NCBI GenBank assembly: GCA_947000775.1
Contig: CAMQGK010000130.1
Location: forward strand, 6,009,001 to 6,073,000
Length of the DNA stretch: 64,000 bases
Source of the DNA: Pterois miles
Lineage: Eukaryota; Chordata; Actinopteri; Perciformes; Scorpaenidae
Direction of reading: 5' to 3'
Below are positions 24,148 to 36,125 of the stretch, piece by piece. How positions within the stretch are numbered: position 1 is the first letter of the stretch; each line of letters opens with the position of its first letter. The notes under the pieces were generated by a model. The model saw only the letters and a list, made by a program, of their open reading frames with translations. It made no database searches and had not been told where the DNA came from. Position numbers and translations under genes: made by a program.

Positions 24148-24683
24148 GTCAGCATGGGCACCGTGACCGATCTGTGGCTACGCAGCCTCATACGCAACAA
24201 ACTCTGATGCTCTGTGTGTTATCAGGACCAGCATTAACTTTTTTTTTTTTTTTTTTTAACTTAAGTTTGAGCCACAGTCGCTTTTCCATTGGATCAGATA
24301 ACACGGGCCAGCTTTCGCTCCCCACATGCATCAGTTCGCCTTGGCTGCCCGTGACCCTGTTGCCGGTCCACCGGTTATCCTTCCTCAGACCACTTTTGGT
24401 TGGTCCTGACCACTGCAGACCGGGAACATCCCAGAAGAGCTGTAGTTTTGGAGATGCTCTGATTCAGTCGTCTAGTCATCACAATGTGGCCCTTGTCACA
24501 GCCGCTCACATCCTTCTGCTTTCCCATTTTTTCTGCTTCCAACACATCAGCTTCAAGGACAAAATGTTCACTAACTGGCTAATATATCCCCCCACTGCCA
24601 CGTGCCATTGTATTGGGATAATCAGTGTTATTCAAGTCACCTGTGGGAGGTCATAATGTCCTTAATGTTATGGTTGATTGTTG
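24148..24683 (-). pseudogene. Tc1-like transposon relic, minus strand, second copy
   Basis: This is the same family and orientation as 16217-16835. The end at 24640-24683 carries the element's 5' terminus (a degenerate tcaaccataacattaaggac on the minus strand). The N-terminal part of the transposase region can be followed with blocks matching the first copy: ttccttcctcagaccacttt, ctgaccactgcagaccggga and ccatttttctgcttccaaca. The other end stops at about 24148 at ggtcagcatgggcaccgtga, so the catalytic core and the 3' end are absent. A run of 19 T residues (24239-24257) interrupts the coding region. The element is not functional. Confidence 0.8.
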
Positions 24684-24689
24684 TAAAAT

Positions 24690-26690
24690 AAAAAACAAAA
24701 TGAGAAGGATAAAAAACAAAACAAAAAACCATGATGAAGCAATTTCTTTCATTTAAATCCGCGACTGAGCCCCGATGTGAATGCTCGCCACATGACAGCT
24801 ATCAAAGGCCTATCATTGAAGCACCACTGGCCGTCTCAGCTTCTCAGTCCTCATTCACATAAATGCCATCAAAATGCATCTGCTGGATGAAAGTATAACA
24901 TCTCCGTAGAGAGAAGAAGGGGAAAGAAATGCATAAATGCAGATCTCCGGTATGAAATGTGTATCACATGCACAGTGAATTGGAATAAACTGTATCAAAG
25001 TCCTACTGTGTATTCACTTCCCACGGGGGGATGGATGGACATGGTGGTCATCAACACAGCAGGATGTAAAGGAAACCGCTCCAGGGGGTTCAGGATGAGG
25101 CTTGTTTGAAAGGAAAAAACCCTTTAGCTAAATTAAAGCATCCCTCCCAAGAGGTAAAGATACAGCGTACAATTTAATTACAATTCTTGCTTTTCACTTG
25201 CACGCACTTGTAATCAAAATAAATAAATGTAGGAAGAAGAATAAAAGGACCCCTTGCCGAGGTTCTCCGCAGGAAGCATGTCTGCAGGAGAACTTAATGA
25301 ATTATTTTTGCCCCGTGTATGTACCACCCTTTGAAGAAGAGAGAGAGTAAAAAAGTTGAACTGACACTCCGTCTCACCTTCCCTCAAAGAGGACACGGCA
25401 TGTTCATTCTCAAGGGGAGTCTCACATTAAATGAGACAGAATAAAAGGTGGGTTAAATTCACATTCTGCAGGTGCTAGCAGTGTATCTAAGCGTCACCAA
25501 AAATCCCTTCAAGAGGCATAATTGGAGCTAAGAAAATAGTTGAAAGTTTTCTCACAGACTGCAAAATTACCTCGGAGTCTTAACCTCGAGACACCCCACG
25601 GATGAGTCCAAGGTGACTCAAAAAATGTCCTCATAATAAATTAGAAGGTGCGTAGTATAATTACTGCTATATCCAAGACACTTACGGGAATGAAAACATG
25701 ACATCACTGATGGGTGATGATCCTCATAATATGGGCGTAGAAACTGGCTGATCTTCTGTGGGCTAATGTCAAGAGACACTGCTCTAGCCTGAGCAGCTAC
25801 ACCAATCTAATATATGCAAATAGTCAGCCCGCTCTCTCTTGATCTCTAACAAGTTGCTTTTGACACAGTTCCCAAACGAGTCCATTAACGCACTTTCAGC
25901 GATGGTGACATTTTTTGCATGAGCACCTGAGCAACCCTCTCTCTGGCTAGGAGACTCGTCTCGGCAGGCCGGCTACTCACAAGAGGCCCGCCACACGCTT
26001 CCCCTCTCCATTACTGTCGTTTACACTCATGAGCGCACACACCAAGGCAGAAAATGATCCCATGTCCTGCGACATTAGCATCTCTACGGACGTCAATCAC
26101 TGCAAGGGTGCACGAACACCCTTGAAATGCTCATTGACAGCTTCCCCGCAACATAGAAGTGTCCAGCCTCATTTCAGCAACATCAATAACAATCCCGCGC
26201 TACTGTCATTAGCGCTTATATAAATCAACATGAAAAGCTCATTCTAGATGCTGCTCCCTTGTTAGATGCCAGAACTGGTGGTGCATAAAGAGGGGCAGTG
26301 ATTTTTCCAGGCGTTTCACATTAAATATATCTACGGTGTTGTACATTACGTATAAATTTCATTACATACCAAGGAATTGTCGCTATGATAAACGTAAGAT
26401 ATGTTCCACCTCTTAATGTTTTGGACTTGCAGCACCATCCAAATGTGGGGAATTAATTATTGATGTTCTTAGATGTATATCACAAATGAATCTCCCTGCC
26501 TGTCCACTTACTTTATTTAGGCTTCTATCCACTGATAATCTCCCTCGGCCTTATCAACAGCAGCAGAGAATGTAATCTGCTTCGTCAGCTGGGAACGCTG
26601 TTGTTCTTAAAAGCTGGTTCAGTCACCAGACACCTGTAGGTCACACAGCGGGATATAAATGATACGATATTTGTGTTCTAGAGAGATCGA
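24690..26690. other. Unassigned non-coding stretch
   Basis: No gene is recognised. The segments 25880-26230 are less AT-rich and unique-looking. A 64-codon + frame at 26029-26223 has no family resemblance or splice sites. Confidence 0.4.
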
Positions 26691-26700
26691 CAGCGAAACT

Positions 26701-26760
26701 AAATCAAATCAAATTTTATTTATGTAGCAGATTTCATATGACATGCGTTGACTCAATATA
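26701..26760 (+). repeat. Teleost interspersed repeat ending (tcaaattttattta type)
   Basis: Contains aaatcaaatcaaattttatt followed by tatgtagcag, a diverged version of the common fish block found at 9343. It directly precedes the array at 26820. Confidence 0.5.
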
Positions 26761-26819
26761 AAACAAAAGATAATATTTGACAAAAACATAAAATAAGAAA
26801 ATATGAGAAGGTACTACAC

Positions 26820-27045
26820 ACATAAGCCTGTATGATATAAAAGGTATATATAAAATATATAAGATAAAAACATTAGATTAAGGTGTTACATTGTATATAA
26901 AATATAACATAAAAAGGTATTACATGTATAAAACATAAGGGAAAAACATAGACAAGGTATTACATATATAACATATAAGATAAAAATGTAAGGTATTACA
27001 TATATAAACCATATAAGAGAAAACATATAAGATTAAATTGTATAA
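26820..27045 (+). repeat. AT-rich minisatellite, ~34-40 bp period
   Basis: The core aaggtattacatatataa followed by acatataagataaaaa recurs with starts at about 26880, 26914, 26954 and 26990, with further diverged units on each side. The spacing of 34, 40 and 36 bases is irregular. Four to six units are visible. No coding content. Confidence 0.65.
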
Positions 27046-27060
27046 ATCTGATGTAATATT

Positions 27061-28425
27061 ATTATTATTATATGTAAGCAGTTCAACACATATCGCTCTC
27101 AAGAAAGTGACATGAGAAATTGTGACAGAAAAAAAGCAACATAATGGATTGCTTACAGATCAGTCACATCCCTAATATTCCTAAATGACTTTCCCTCCCA
27201 ACACTGCATGGAAATCCAGAGGGTACGCCAAGTAGAGATGGTCATCTGGGAACAAGATGATAATTGATCGCAACGATTATGAATCGTATGGCTCGGAAAA
27301 TCAATCAAATGTGTGACAGCGGGCCAGCTGTGTGGCTGTTTCCTGATATAAAAAGAACAGTTTATTTCCACTAGAGAGACAGAAAGAGGGAAACAGAGAG
27401 GGGAGGCGTGGACGATGGGATGGCAAATTCACTATTTTGCTTTCCTCCAGCTGCCTCAGCTGGGCTTTACAAGCTGCAGCTGCTATAGTTGATCAAAGCG
27501 AATTATTATTATTATTATAAAACATGTTTTAGGAAGCAAATGCAAACAAATTTTCACAGAACAGAATGTGGTCTATTTATGCAGAGAACAAATGAATGAA
27601 GAGACGGATAGATACATGTTGCTGCTCTAAAATCAACTGGAAGTTGGACATAGATCTGGCTCCCATTCCAGTGGAGTTAATTATTATTCTTATCATAACT
27701 TAGTCAAATCTAAAGACACATACTGTACAAGGTACACATATTTTTAGATACAGTTAGACCTGCGCTTTCTTCGAATATCATTATCTCTGATGTCCGTTTG
27801 GTATAAACAGCCACACATCTGCTTGGAAACCACAGAAAAAAACACTAGAACTCCAGAACCTGTCTGAGAATCACTCAGTTTGCTTCAGTGTCAAAATAAT
27901 CTGGTAATAAATAGCTACATCCATGACTATACTGCAAAGGGGAGCTACTAATACTTTAATAGTGTCAATTTACCAAAATGTAAACAAATATATGTTTTAA
28001 AGAAACAAAAAGGGCTCAAGTTATAACCTTAGTTATAACTCTTTACCCACCGGGGGCATTTTTTATATGTGATTAATTTGCAATTTTTTTTTAAACTGTT
28101 TACACTGAATGTGATATCACGCAACGAGGAAAACATACTTTTTTTTTTTAGGGAAAGAGGTTGATTTTTCGGAGCCTTCACAGCCTCAACCAATCACATT
28201 GTGGGGTGTGCGCTGAGTTGCACTTATATTTATGAAACAACAAAACAAAGGCTCTGTAGTCCAAACCAAGACGGCAAATGTAAAATCTTGGAATCACAAG
28301 CATGAAGTCATTCCTGTATTTGCATTTCAAATAGTTCTGCAGTTCTCAGTCATACTCAGGATGCAGCAAAGACACACAAATGATAAAACTCTTGAGAGAT
28401 GGTTCAGGTTAGGTGTTGACAAGGT
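27061..28425. other. Unassigned non-coding stretch
   Basis: No gene is recognised. Short ATT trinucleotide runs occur at 27056-27070 and 27505-27520. Nothing else stands out. Confidence 0.4.
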
Positions 28426-28429
28426 CAGT

Positions 28430-29341
28430 AGTAAAGTTTGGGCATTGACCATGAATGGTAAAGGTTGAGCAGTGACCTTGAATGATAAAGGTTGGGCATT
28501 GACCTTGAATGGTAAAGGTTGAGCAGTGACCTTGAATGGTAAAGGTTGGGCATTGACCATGAATGGTAAAGGTTGGGCATTGACCTTGAATGGTAAAGGT
28601 TGAGCATTGACCTTGAATGGTAAAGGTTGGGCATTGACCTTGAATGGTAAAGGTTGAGCAGTGACCTTGAATGGTAAAGGTTGGGCATTGACCTTGAATG
28701 GTAAAGGTTGAGCAGTGACCTTGAATGGTAAAGGTTGAGCAGTGACCTTGAATGGTAAAGGTTGGGCATTGACCTTGAATGGTAAAGGTTGAGCAGTGAC
28801 CTTGAATGGTAAAGGTTGGGCATTGACCTTGAATGGTAAAGGTTGGGCATTGACCTTGAATGGTGAAGGTTGAGCAGTGACCTTGAATGGTTGGGCATTG
28901 ACCATGAATGGTAAAGGTTGAGCATTGACTTTGAATGGTAAAGGTTGGGCATTGACCATGAATGGTAAAGGTTGAGCATTGACCATGAATGGTAAAGGTT
29001 GAGCATTGACCATGAATGGTAAAGGTTGAGCATTGACCATGAATGGTAAAGGTTGAGCATTGACCATGAATGGTAAAGGTTGAGCATTGACCTTGAATGG
29101 TAAAGGTTGGGCATTGACCATGAATGGTAAAGGTTGGGCATTGACCTTGAATGGTAAAGGTTGAGCATTGACCTTGAATGGTAAAGGTTGGGCATTGACC
29201 GTGAATGGTAAAGGTTGAGCATTGACCTTGAATGGTAAAGGTTGGGCATTGACCGTGAATGGTAAAGGTTGAGCATTGACCTTGAATGGTAAAGGTTGGG
29301 CATTGACCTTGAATGGTAAAGGTTGAGCATTGACCGTGAAT
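28430..29341. repeat. 27-bp minisatellite, 34 units, with TCAAGGTCA motif
   Basis: I count 34 head-to-tail units of the pattern ggtaaaggttgggcattg plus accttgaat. All are 27 bp except unit 18 (28889-28909), which lacks 6 bp. Variation is restricted to a few positions: gggcatt or gagcagt or gagcatt, and accttga (21 units), accatga (9), accgtga (3) or actttga (1). Units 2-17 are nearly all ccttg type and units 18-26 mostly ccatg, so the array has two homogenised blocks. The ccttg units hold, on the minus strand, TCAAGGTCA, identical to the SF-1/ERR extended half-site. Because 27 is divisible by 3, two minus-strand frames stay open throughout (28327-29361 and 28425-29375), giving 9-residue repeats. 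Such frames are expected from periodicity and I do not call a gene. Confidence 0.95.
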
Positions 29342-29344
29342 GGT

Positions 29345-29490
29345 TTATGTGAGAATAGCATATTTGATGATGCAAGTTGATGTACTTGCTTGATGTACTA
29401 GCATGATTCTTGTACTTTTTGGGACTGAACCCAGATGGTTAAATTCAGTTATTGTAAGTCGCTTTAGATGATGCAGTTAAATACAATACA
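29345..29490 (+). repeat. Fragment of a fish repeat with a GTAAGTCGCTTT end
   Basis: The block attgtaagtcgctttagatg is a degraded form of a motif that closes a very common teleost repeat. It begins right where the 27-bp array stops, so the array could have grown next to or inside this repeat. The class is not resolved. Confidence 0.4.
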
Positions 29491-29639
29491 AAACCCACAA
29501 AGTGTTGTATTATAAATATATACAGTATTATTGACACATAGAGTAGACATGGTTGTTTAGGGGGTTGCAGTAGTCTCAGTTTTGCCTGGGGGGGGCTAGA
29601 GTTTCAGACTTTGAAAACCCTAGACCTATTTATTGATGT

Positions 29640-29895
29640 TCAGGGTCACAGTTGCACTGCAGGCTATCCCGACATGCATTGTTCAGGAGCAAGGGAAACA
29701 CCCTGGAGAGGTCGCCAGCCAGCAGACAGACACCAGTGGGCAGTTATGAGTTTCAACTCGTTCCGACCTTGTCCTTGGGAGGAACTACATAAACTTGGGG
29801 AGAGTGTGCACACTCCTTACAGAAAAGAGCCAGTTGGATTCAAAACCTTGCTGTGAGGCGACAGCTCTGAACGCCGTGCCGCTGTGCTGCACAGT
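29640..29895 (+). repeat. Teleost interspersed repeat (ctgtgaggcgacag type)
   Basis: Blocks in order: gcaggctatccc, gggaaacaccctggagaggt, cgccagcc, ggagagtgtgcacactcctt, acagaaaagagcc, and ttgctgtgaggcgacagctc followed by tgaacgccgtgccgctgtgc. These match an abundant fish repeat well known from its aggcgacag end. The 81-codon frame across it is not a gene. Confidence 0.65.
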
Positions 29896-31075
29896 GTTAA
29901 AACATTGATGGCAAATTTAAGTAGTCACAGAGAAGTACAAAATGTCAAACACAATAATTATTGCTCTGTATGGCGGTGACAGGAAGACATGCTGCGTTGC
30001 AATCTGCAAGAAAGCTGACTCGGAAACTTGCGTGAGCTAGACATTGATCCCTGGCATTGCCTGCTTCTTGAACGCAATCTCTTCATGCCTTTTGGCTCCA
30101 CTATCCTGTATAGATAAAGAGAAAATATGTGTGGTTTTACCAATCTTAGGCAAAAGACGGATGATGGTTGATCATGACAGGTGTTATTTTCTGACCCAGA
30201 GTGACTCTATTTCTATTTTACTGAAAACAAAATTCACATGGAACTGTTAGGATTCAAAAAATTTTCCTCAAATCTCCCTTTTACGTCAGCAGATAATGAT
30301 GCGATGATGTGCATCGATCACACAGACGCCACTCGAGCAGATAACCCTGAGCCAAATGTGTCACCCCGACAGGGAACGCGCCTCCGTTCACACCGCTTTC
30401 ACAAATCAAGGTGAAAGTGCTCATCTGGTGAGAAATCTGGGCTGGAATCGCTGTCGACACGCAATGTATCATGGTGCGAGACAAACGAAACATCTGCCGG
30501 TTGAAGGGATTTAGTGTGATCTGTCATGCCATATCGGCAAGCTTTACATCATGTGATGTGCTTGTGTGTGCAGGGTGGGGGCACTTTATCACGGGAAGTG
30601 CATATGTGTGATTATACTTGAGGGACATCAAATGTGATTGAAATGGTAAACAGTTTAGATTGATATCCAATGCTATAGGAGTTCAAATTAGTCATGAAAT
30701 GCGTGTATTTATGGGATTTAGTTTATTGAATAGCATTTGACATTTGCATTACCGAGTTGCAGATATACTGCAACCATTCAGAATCATTTTAAAGGTGTCA
30801 GTTTATTAAGTGAGGTTTTATTGTACATGACCTGACTATGTATAGTCTTGTTCCTTGTGAAGTTAGTTACCATGCTTGGTTATCCCTCCTTGCATGTTGC
30901 TATGGCGATCGTCGCAACATGTGGACATCAAAATGTGGTTGCGTCCCACTTTCCGTAATGAGGGAAGATGCTGTAAAGAGTACAGTTACCAATCTAATCA
31001 TTATTGGTTATGCTGTAAATGTAAACTATTCACATTCTTAACATTGACCCTGGACCTTATACGCAAAGGCTTATA
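29896..31075. other. Unassigned non-coding stretch
   Basis: No gene is recognised. The segment 30290-30530 is relatively GC-rich and unique-looking and could be a conserved element. Confidence 0.4.
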
Positions 31076-31079
31076 TATC

Positions 31080-31345
31080 AGGGCTGTCAATCGCAATTTA
31101 AATCGCAATTAATCAAATGATTGTCCATAGTTGATTGCGATTAGTCACAAATTAATTGCATATTTTTCAATCAGTTAACAGAACTAAACAATGACAGATA
31201 TTGTTGAGAAACCCTCACAGATACATTTATCATCAAAAATATGCTCAAATCATAACATGGCAAACTGCAGCCAAACAACAGCTGTCAGTATGCTGACTAT
31301 GATTTGCCCCCAAACATGTGATTATCATAAAGTGGGCATGTCTGT

Positions 31346-31377
<32 letters not shown>

Positions 31378-31490
31378 GGTGGGTACCCATCCTCACTTTA
31401 CCTTTAAAACTGAGCCCACTCCAAAAGAAAAAATTACAATGAAAGAAATTAGTGGCGTTAAAACAAATTTGCGTTAACTGGGTTTAACAT
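31080..31490 (-). mobile_element. Internally deleted AGGGCTGTCAA-type DNA element
   Basis: It starts with agggctgtcaatcgcaattt, a clean terminal repeat. On the minus strand it keeps both outer parts of the family: the tttaaaactgagccc and gaaattagtggcgttaaaac blocks are present, as are ctcacaga, gctcaaatcataacatggc and ataaagtgggcatgtctgta. The central portion around ccattggtaccaacc is missing. An A20 run followed by (GA)n (31346-31375) has expanded inside it. The far end decays at gcgttaactggg. Confidence 0.7.
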
Positions 31491-31494
31491 TCAT

Positions 31495-34295
31495 TTTTTT
31501 TTTTCCTTTTACTTGCCCGACTAGGCCAGTGGGTGAGAAATCTATTTGCCCAAACTCAATTTTTACTTGCCCCTATGCAAATTAATTTACTTACTAGCAG
31601 TTGTCATAGTTCTTAGCTGTCATGCAAGCCAAATGCTGTCGGCTGTTGTTACGGCACTCCAGCGGCAATTTTCAGAAACTTGACATACCTTTTGAGAACG
31701 ACCCCGTTTTATCCGCCTTGCTCTTAAACTTGCGGCAAACTGCACAATACATAGTTGGAGTTTCACCGATTACCTTTTGACGTCATGCAATTAAACTCCA
31801 CAGTCTGACTAGTCCCTGGGACTAGTCAGACTGTTGCGTTACGAACTGATGAAGCCACTTGGATAAGGGGCGAAATGTCTTCAGAGACAAATTTAAGTCC
31901 ACTTGCCTTTGATTCAATTGCTGCCAGAATTGCTAGATTTATGAGCCTGATGTGGCGTTTTACTTACCCCAGCCGTTATTGTTGAGCCCTGACTGGTGTA
32001 ACAAACTACCAAAGCTGTATGTATCTCCTTGGATTGAAACCTAAATAGAATGACATCTGACCTCAGAGTTATTTCCACACTTCCTCTGTTCACAAAGGCA
32101 CAAAGGTTTACTCCCAACGATGGGAAAAAAAAACACAAGTGATGCACCTGGGAGCCGTTTTCATTGTGCTGCTGTGTGGCGTCTTCCCCTTCTTAACTTT
32201 TTATGTTCCCTCATGAATCCCTTATGTGCTCTCAGGAGCACAATCAAGAGAGCCTTCTGGGCATTTCCCAATGATGTATAGTCCTGGAGAAGTGCAGAGG
32301 CGAGGTATCTGCGTTACGTGATGTGGTGTTGTGATACGACTAAACAAGTCCAAGGTCGTCCATTGGTGATTAAGAGACGCCGTCGGCTGAAGCTCGAGAT
32401 TCTATTCAAGGTTTTCTTTAAATAGTTGTCGACTAATGGCAAATCAATAACCGAGCGGAGGGATGATTAAACATTCCGTCTTTGACTAATGACATTAAGG
32501 CCTGAGCTCCTCATAGCATTAACGCTCCATACCTTCAGACATACAGGTGGAAGCTTTGTACCTCGAACAAACACATAAAAAAATTGAAGCATGTATCTGC
32601 AATTGCAGCGCAGGAGAGGAGCAGGGCTAAAGGTGCAGCAGATCAGTCTGCATATAAACGGCTCCATCTATTTTCAATTAAAAGATGCCATCGATTCGGG
32701 CCTATTGGTATGCATGGGAAAACAGCAGATGAGTGAGGAGTGTTCCTAGTTGTTTTCGCCGCTGAGAGAAAAGTGAAGGGCGTTCAAGCAAATCGAGCCG
32801 CTTTGTACACACACGTCTTAACACAAATTAACCAAATTATAAATAAATTTGTCATACTCAGGGTTGGGATTCCGGATAAAGGGAGATTAAGGGTAGCAAT
32901 GCGGTAAACAAAGATAATCCCAATGCTCAATAATGCAACTCACCTCCCTCTCAGAGGATTGAACATATTTGTTGCCACTTATGTATAAATGATCTCTAGA
33001 GGCAATGACTCCCAGCGAGCGGGTAAATAAGCGAGCTCTGAATCAATGTTTCATGATGTTACGCCATGTAATCAGGAGTATTAAATATTCAACTTGTACT
33101 GTTAGTTTGAAAACATTTCAGGAAATAATCTGATAAATCGCTTTAATTCTGACCTGCACTTGGCAACTGGCCAAAACAGACTATGGTTTAATTTTACTCA
33201 GGGTAATCATCATTTCCTCAAAGCAATTATCAGTAATGTTATTAAAAAAAAAAAAAAAAGAAAAGCGTTTTACATCACCGTGAGCACTTGTGCCACTCGA
33301 GGTCTCACTCTTTCTCCCTCTGTTTTGTGATTCTAGCCATCGAGTCCAATCATAATGTACATTTATTAGTGTCAAGTAATGGTAACAAGCATTTAATGGA
33401 TATGTGCAGCTAAATCATGAATTATTCATTCTGCTAAGACAGCGTTAATGCTTCCCCCATCACATTACACAGGATGGAGTAAGTATGGCTGACAACACAA
33501 TGTAATTATTAACATTCTCAATGATTTTCTATGCCAGATTAAGCCGATATATACACAAGGTTTTCAGCGTTATCCACATGTTTATCCTCAATTTGCAAAT
33601 TGCTATTCATCACACGGAAGATGTTAACATTTAATGATTATAGCAAGACCAAATTATATAATTAAAGTGATAAATATTAATGTGTGATTCACACTCATAT
33701 GGATTAAGTCATGCCCTACATTTGTTTGATGGTATTTCAATTTAGTAATGTTAAAGAGGCTTTTGATGCTGTTGCTGCTGTTGGGGTCATTGGGTTTGTT
33801 CAGCACTGAGGAGGATACTTAACTCAAGGCATTTCTAACTTCAAACCGTAGCTCTATATTGTGCTGATTGGAAATTCAAGCCACTCTTTACCTCCTCTCC
33901 TATCTTGTAGTTTCAACTGTTTACTGATGAATAAAGATTGGATAAGTAAACAACCAATTTTGCAAGAAGTTCCAGCAACAAAGATTAAGCAGCTTCATTT
34001 TTATTCCAGGGAGATAAAATTTTTTGAATCTGTTTTGTGGTCAACAACGTGGATAAAGTTCACAAGTTATCAGGTTAATTAATCTCCCTGAAATTTCCCA
34101 AAAATTGGGATCATTAGGCTCACAACGTTGAAATGTCTTTAATGAAACTGGGGTGATGTTCTTTCACATTGATTCAGCTCTAAAGTGGAACTTCTGCATT
34201 TTCATTTTCAGGCCACAAATCACATTGGCCAATGCATAATTTATGCTAATGAGTAGCAACTTTTTGTAGCTGTTATATTTTTTCAGGAACTTGGC
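31495..34295. other. Non-coding stretch with a possible conserved block
   Basis: No gene is recognised. From about 32830 to 33780 the sequence has several TAATTA-type homeodomain sites, no visible repeat modules and a texture typical of conserved vertebrate regulatory DNA. This is an impression, not a measurement. An A16 run interrupts it at 33244-33259. Confidence 0.35.
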
Positions 34296-34303
34296 TTATT
34301 TGT

Positions 34304-34825
34304 AGGGCTGCTGATCGAATAAACTATTCAATCAATATTATAATATATAAAAGAACCTTAAAGGAAATACTTACTATCCATATGTATGTATACATTTATT
34401 ATTAGAAATCAATAAAGAGCACAAAATAATGACATGTCCAGAAACACTCACAGGTACTGCATTTAGGATAAAAAAAACATGCACAAATCATAACATGGTC
34501 AACTCAGCTGTCTTTGTGCTGATTTGACCTGCCCAAAATTACATGGGATTTGCATTTTTGTTCACATATCTTGAGGTCAGAGGTGAAGGGATGGCTCTGA
34601 AAATGGACATGCCAGTTTTTCCTCATTAAAATATAGCACAACTTTGGAAAGTTATTTAGTTTTACTTTGTGTGACATTGTTGGTACCAGCGGATTCCTTT
34701 AATCTAGATTTAAAACTGAGCCCGCTACAACCTAAAAGTCACAAGTTGCATTAAGGTATTAAAGAAATTAGTGGCATTAAAACGAATTGGTGTTAATGCG
34801 ATAACATGTTAACTTTGACAGCCCT
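34304..34825 (-). mobile_element. AGGGCTGTCAA-type DNA element with both ends
   Basis: Bounded by agggctgctgatcgaataaa at the left and gttaactttgacagccct at the right, a clear inverted pair. On the minus strand the internal blocks follow the family order, including gcgggctcagttttaaat, ggtaccaacaatgtcacaca and tcagaggtgaagggatgg (plus-strand reading). It is about 522 bp, with deletions against the 9877 copy. Candidate target-site duplications are not clear. Confidence 0.75.
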
Positions 34826-34829
34826 GCTT

Positions 34830-35945
34830 TGTCATATGTTCAGCCAAGCTTAGCATAAACAGAGAGCAGTACTTTATGTTTTTAACCTCTTAACATGAGT
34901 TTAAGGTTAGGAATGGATCACAGTCACCAATACTATGTTGGTAAAATGTCTTATAGTCATCAAAATGCTTCAGTATGTTATCCAGTGTCACAGATGTAAC
35001 CCTAACCCTCTGGCACAGGGGTTAAAGGGTTTATCTTTTAGTCTGGGACCAGCCAAAGCTTCCATTCACTTTAATATTTGCTCATATTCGCTTGTCAACG
35101 GCCATTTGAAAGTGTTGTTTCATTTGACTAGACGTGGTTTGTACAGCCGTTGGTGACTTTGACTGACCACAACATTTTGTGTGCTGGAGTTTGTTAGCCT
35201 GTAACAACATTAGTTTGGGCAATAACCACATCAGGAACTGAAAGAGAGCCATGTCGGTTTCAGCAACTTTTCGCATGGTTGACGAGCAAATAGTAGAGAA
35301 AAGAGCAGAGGTACAATTATTGGGGCTCAGGGCTATGAAAGTCCTCTTTTTCTGTGGCCAGAGAGGGCTCAACTTGCAAACAAAATGGGACTCGGAGGTG
35401 GAGACTTGGCCGAGGATTAATGGCCGGAGTTGGAGGCCAGTGGATCCCTATGACAAAGTAATGAAAGAAAGACGTATGGCTGGAGTTCAGCCTGGCCGAG
35501 CTTGGGGGGCCTCCATGCCTGACAAACACATTATGTGCCAGATGAACCGACGAGAGCAGAATACAGAAAAAGACTGTTAGTGGAGGAGGCACATACAGTA
35601 TACAGTACGCTACATAAGGGACAGAGAGCTCAGTAACTCACAAAACAAAGGCTTACATTCAGATTCCCTCCAGCGTGTAGCTCCTTAGCAGCACAGAGCC
35701 TTTTTGTAATGGATTCATCCATCCACAGATTGATCAGTAGAAGAAGTTAAGCATACAGTTTTACAGTTTTATACTCCGAATCCTGTTTTCAGTGTCGCTG
35801 CCATTACATCACAACTCACTCTAGTGTCACAGTGTTGTTCCAATCCAGGGCGATCAATGATTATGGCCAATAACAAGAAATTAAAGTCATGGTCGGGATC
35901 TTCAATTTGTGAGGTCAACTTTTAACATCCTGGGTCATGTTGTAT
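34830..35945. other. Unassigned non-coding stretch
   Basis: No gene is recognised. A 109-codon + frame (35251-35580) overlaps a 91-codon minus frame. It shows no known motif, and lacks acceptor and donor sites in register. Confidence 0.4.
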
Positions 35946-35951
35946 CTCATA

Positions 35952-36091
35952 GGAGTGTCATAAAAATGAATAAATCTGTCAAATAATAAGGAAATAAATG
36001 CAGAAATATAGAGACAAAAATCAAATATAAAAGAATAACTGAACACATTTTCAGTTTTCACATTTATTTGTTCATTATTTCTGAATATATT

Positions 36092-36125
<34 letters not shown>

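Noticed and set aside
28430..29341. CRISPR-like array
   Set aside because: The 27-bp units are head to tail with no unique spacers, and the window is vertebrate.
28327..29375. 344- and 316-codon minus-strand frames as a repetitive protein gene
   Set aside because: Both frames are equally open because the repeat unit is 27 bp and lacks stops in them. Conservation is at nucleotide level across both frames, so coding selection is not indicated.
35251..35580. 109-codon + frame as an exon
   Set aside because: No acceptor or donor in register, no recognisable motif, and an overlapping minus frame of similar length.
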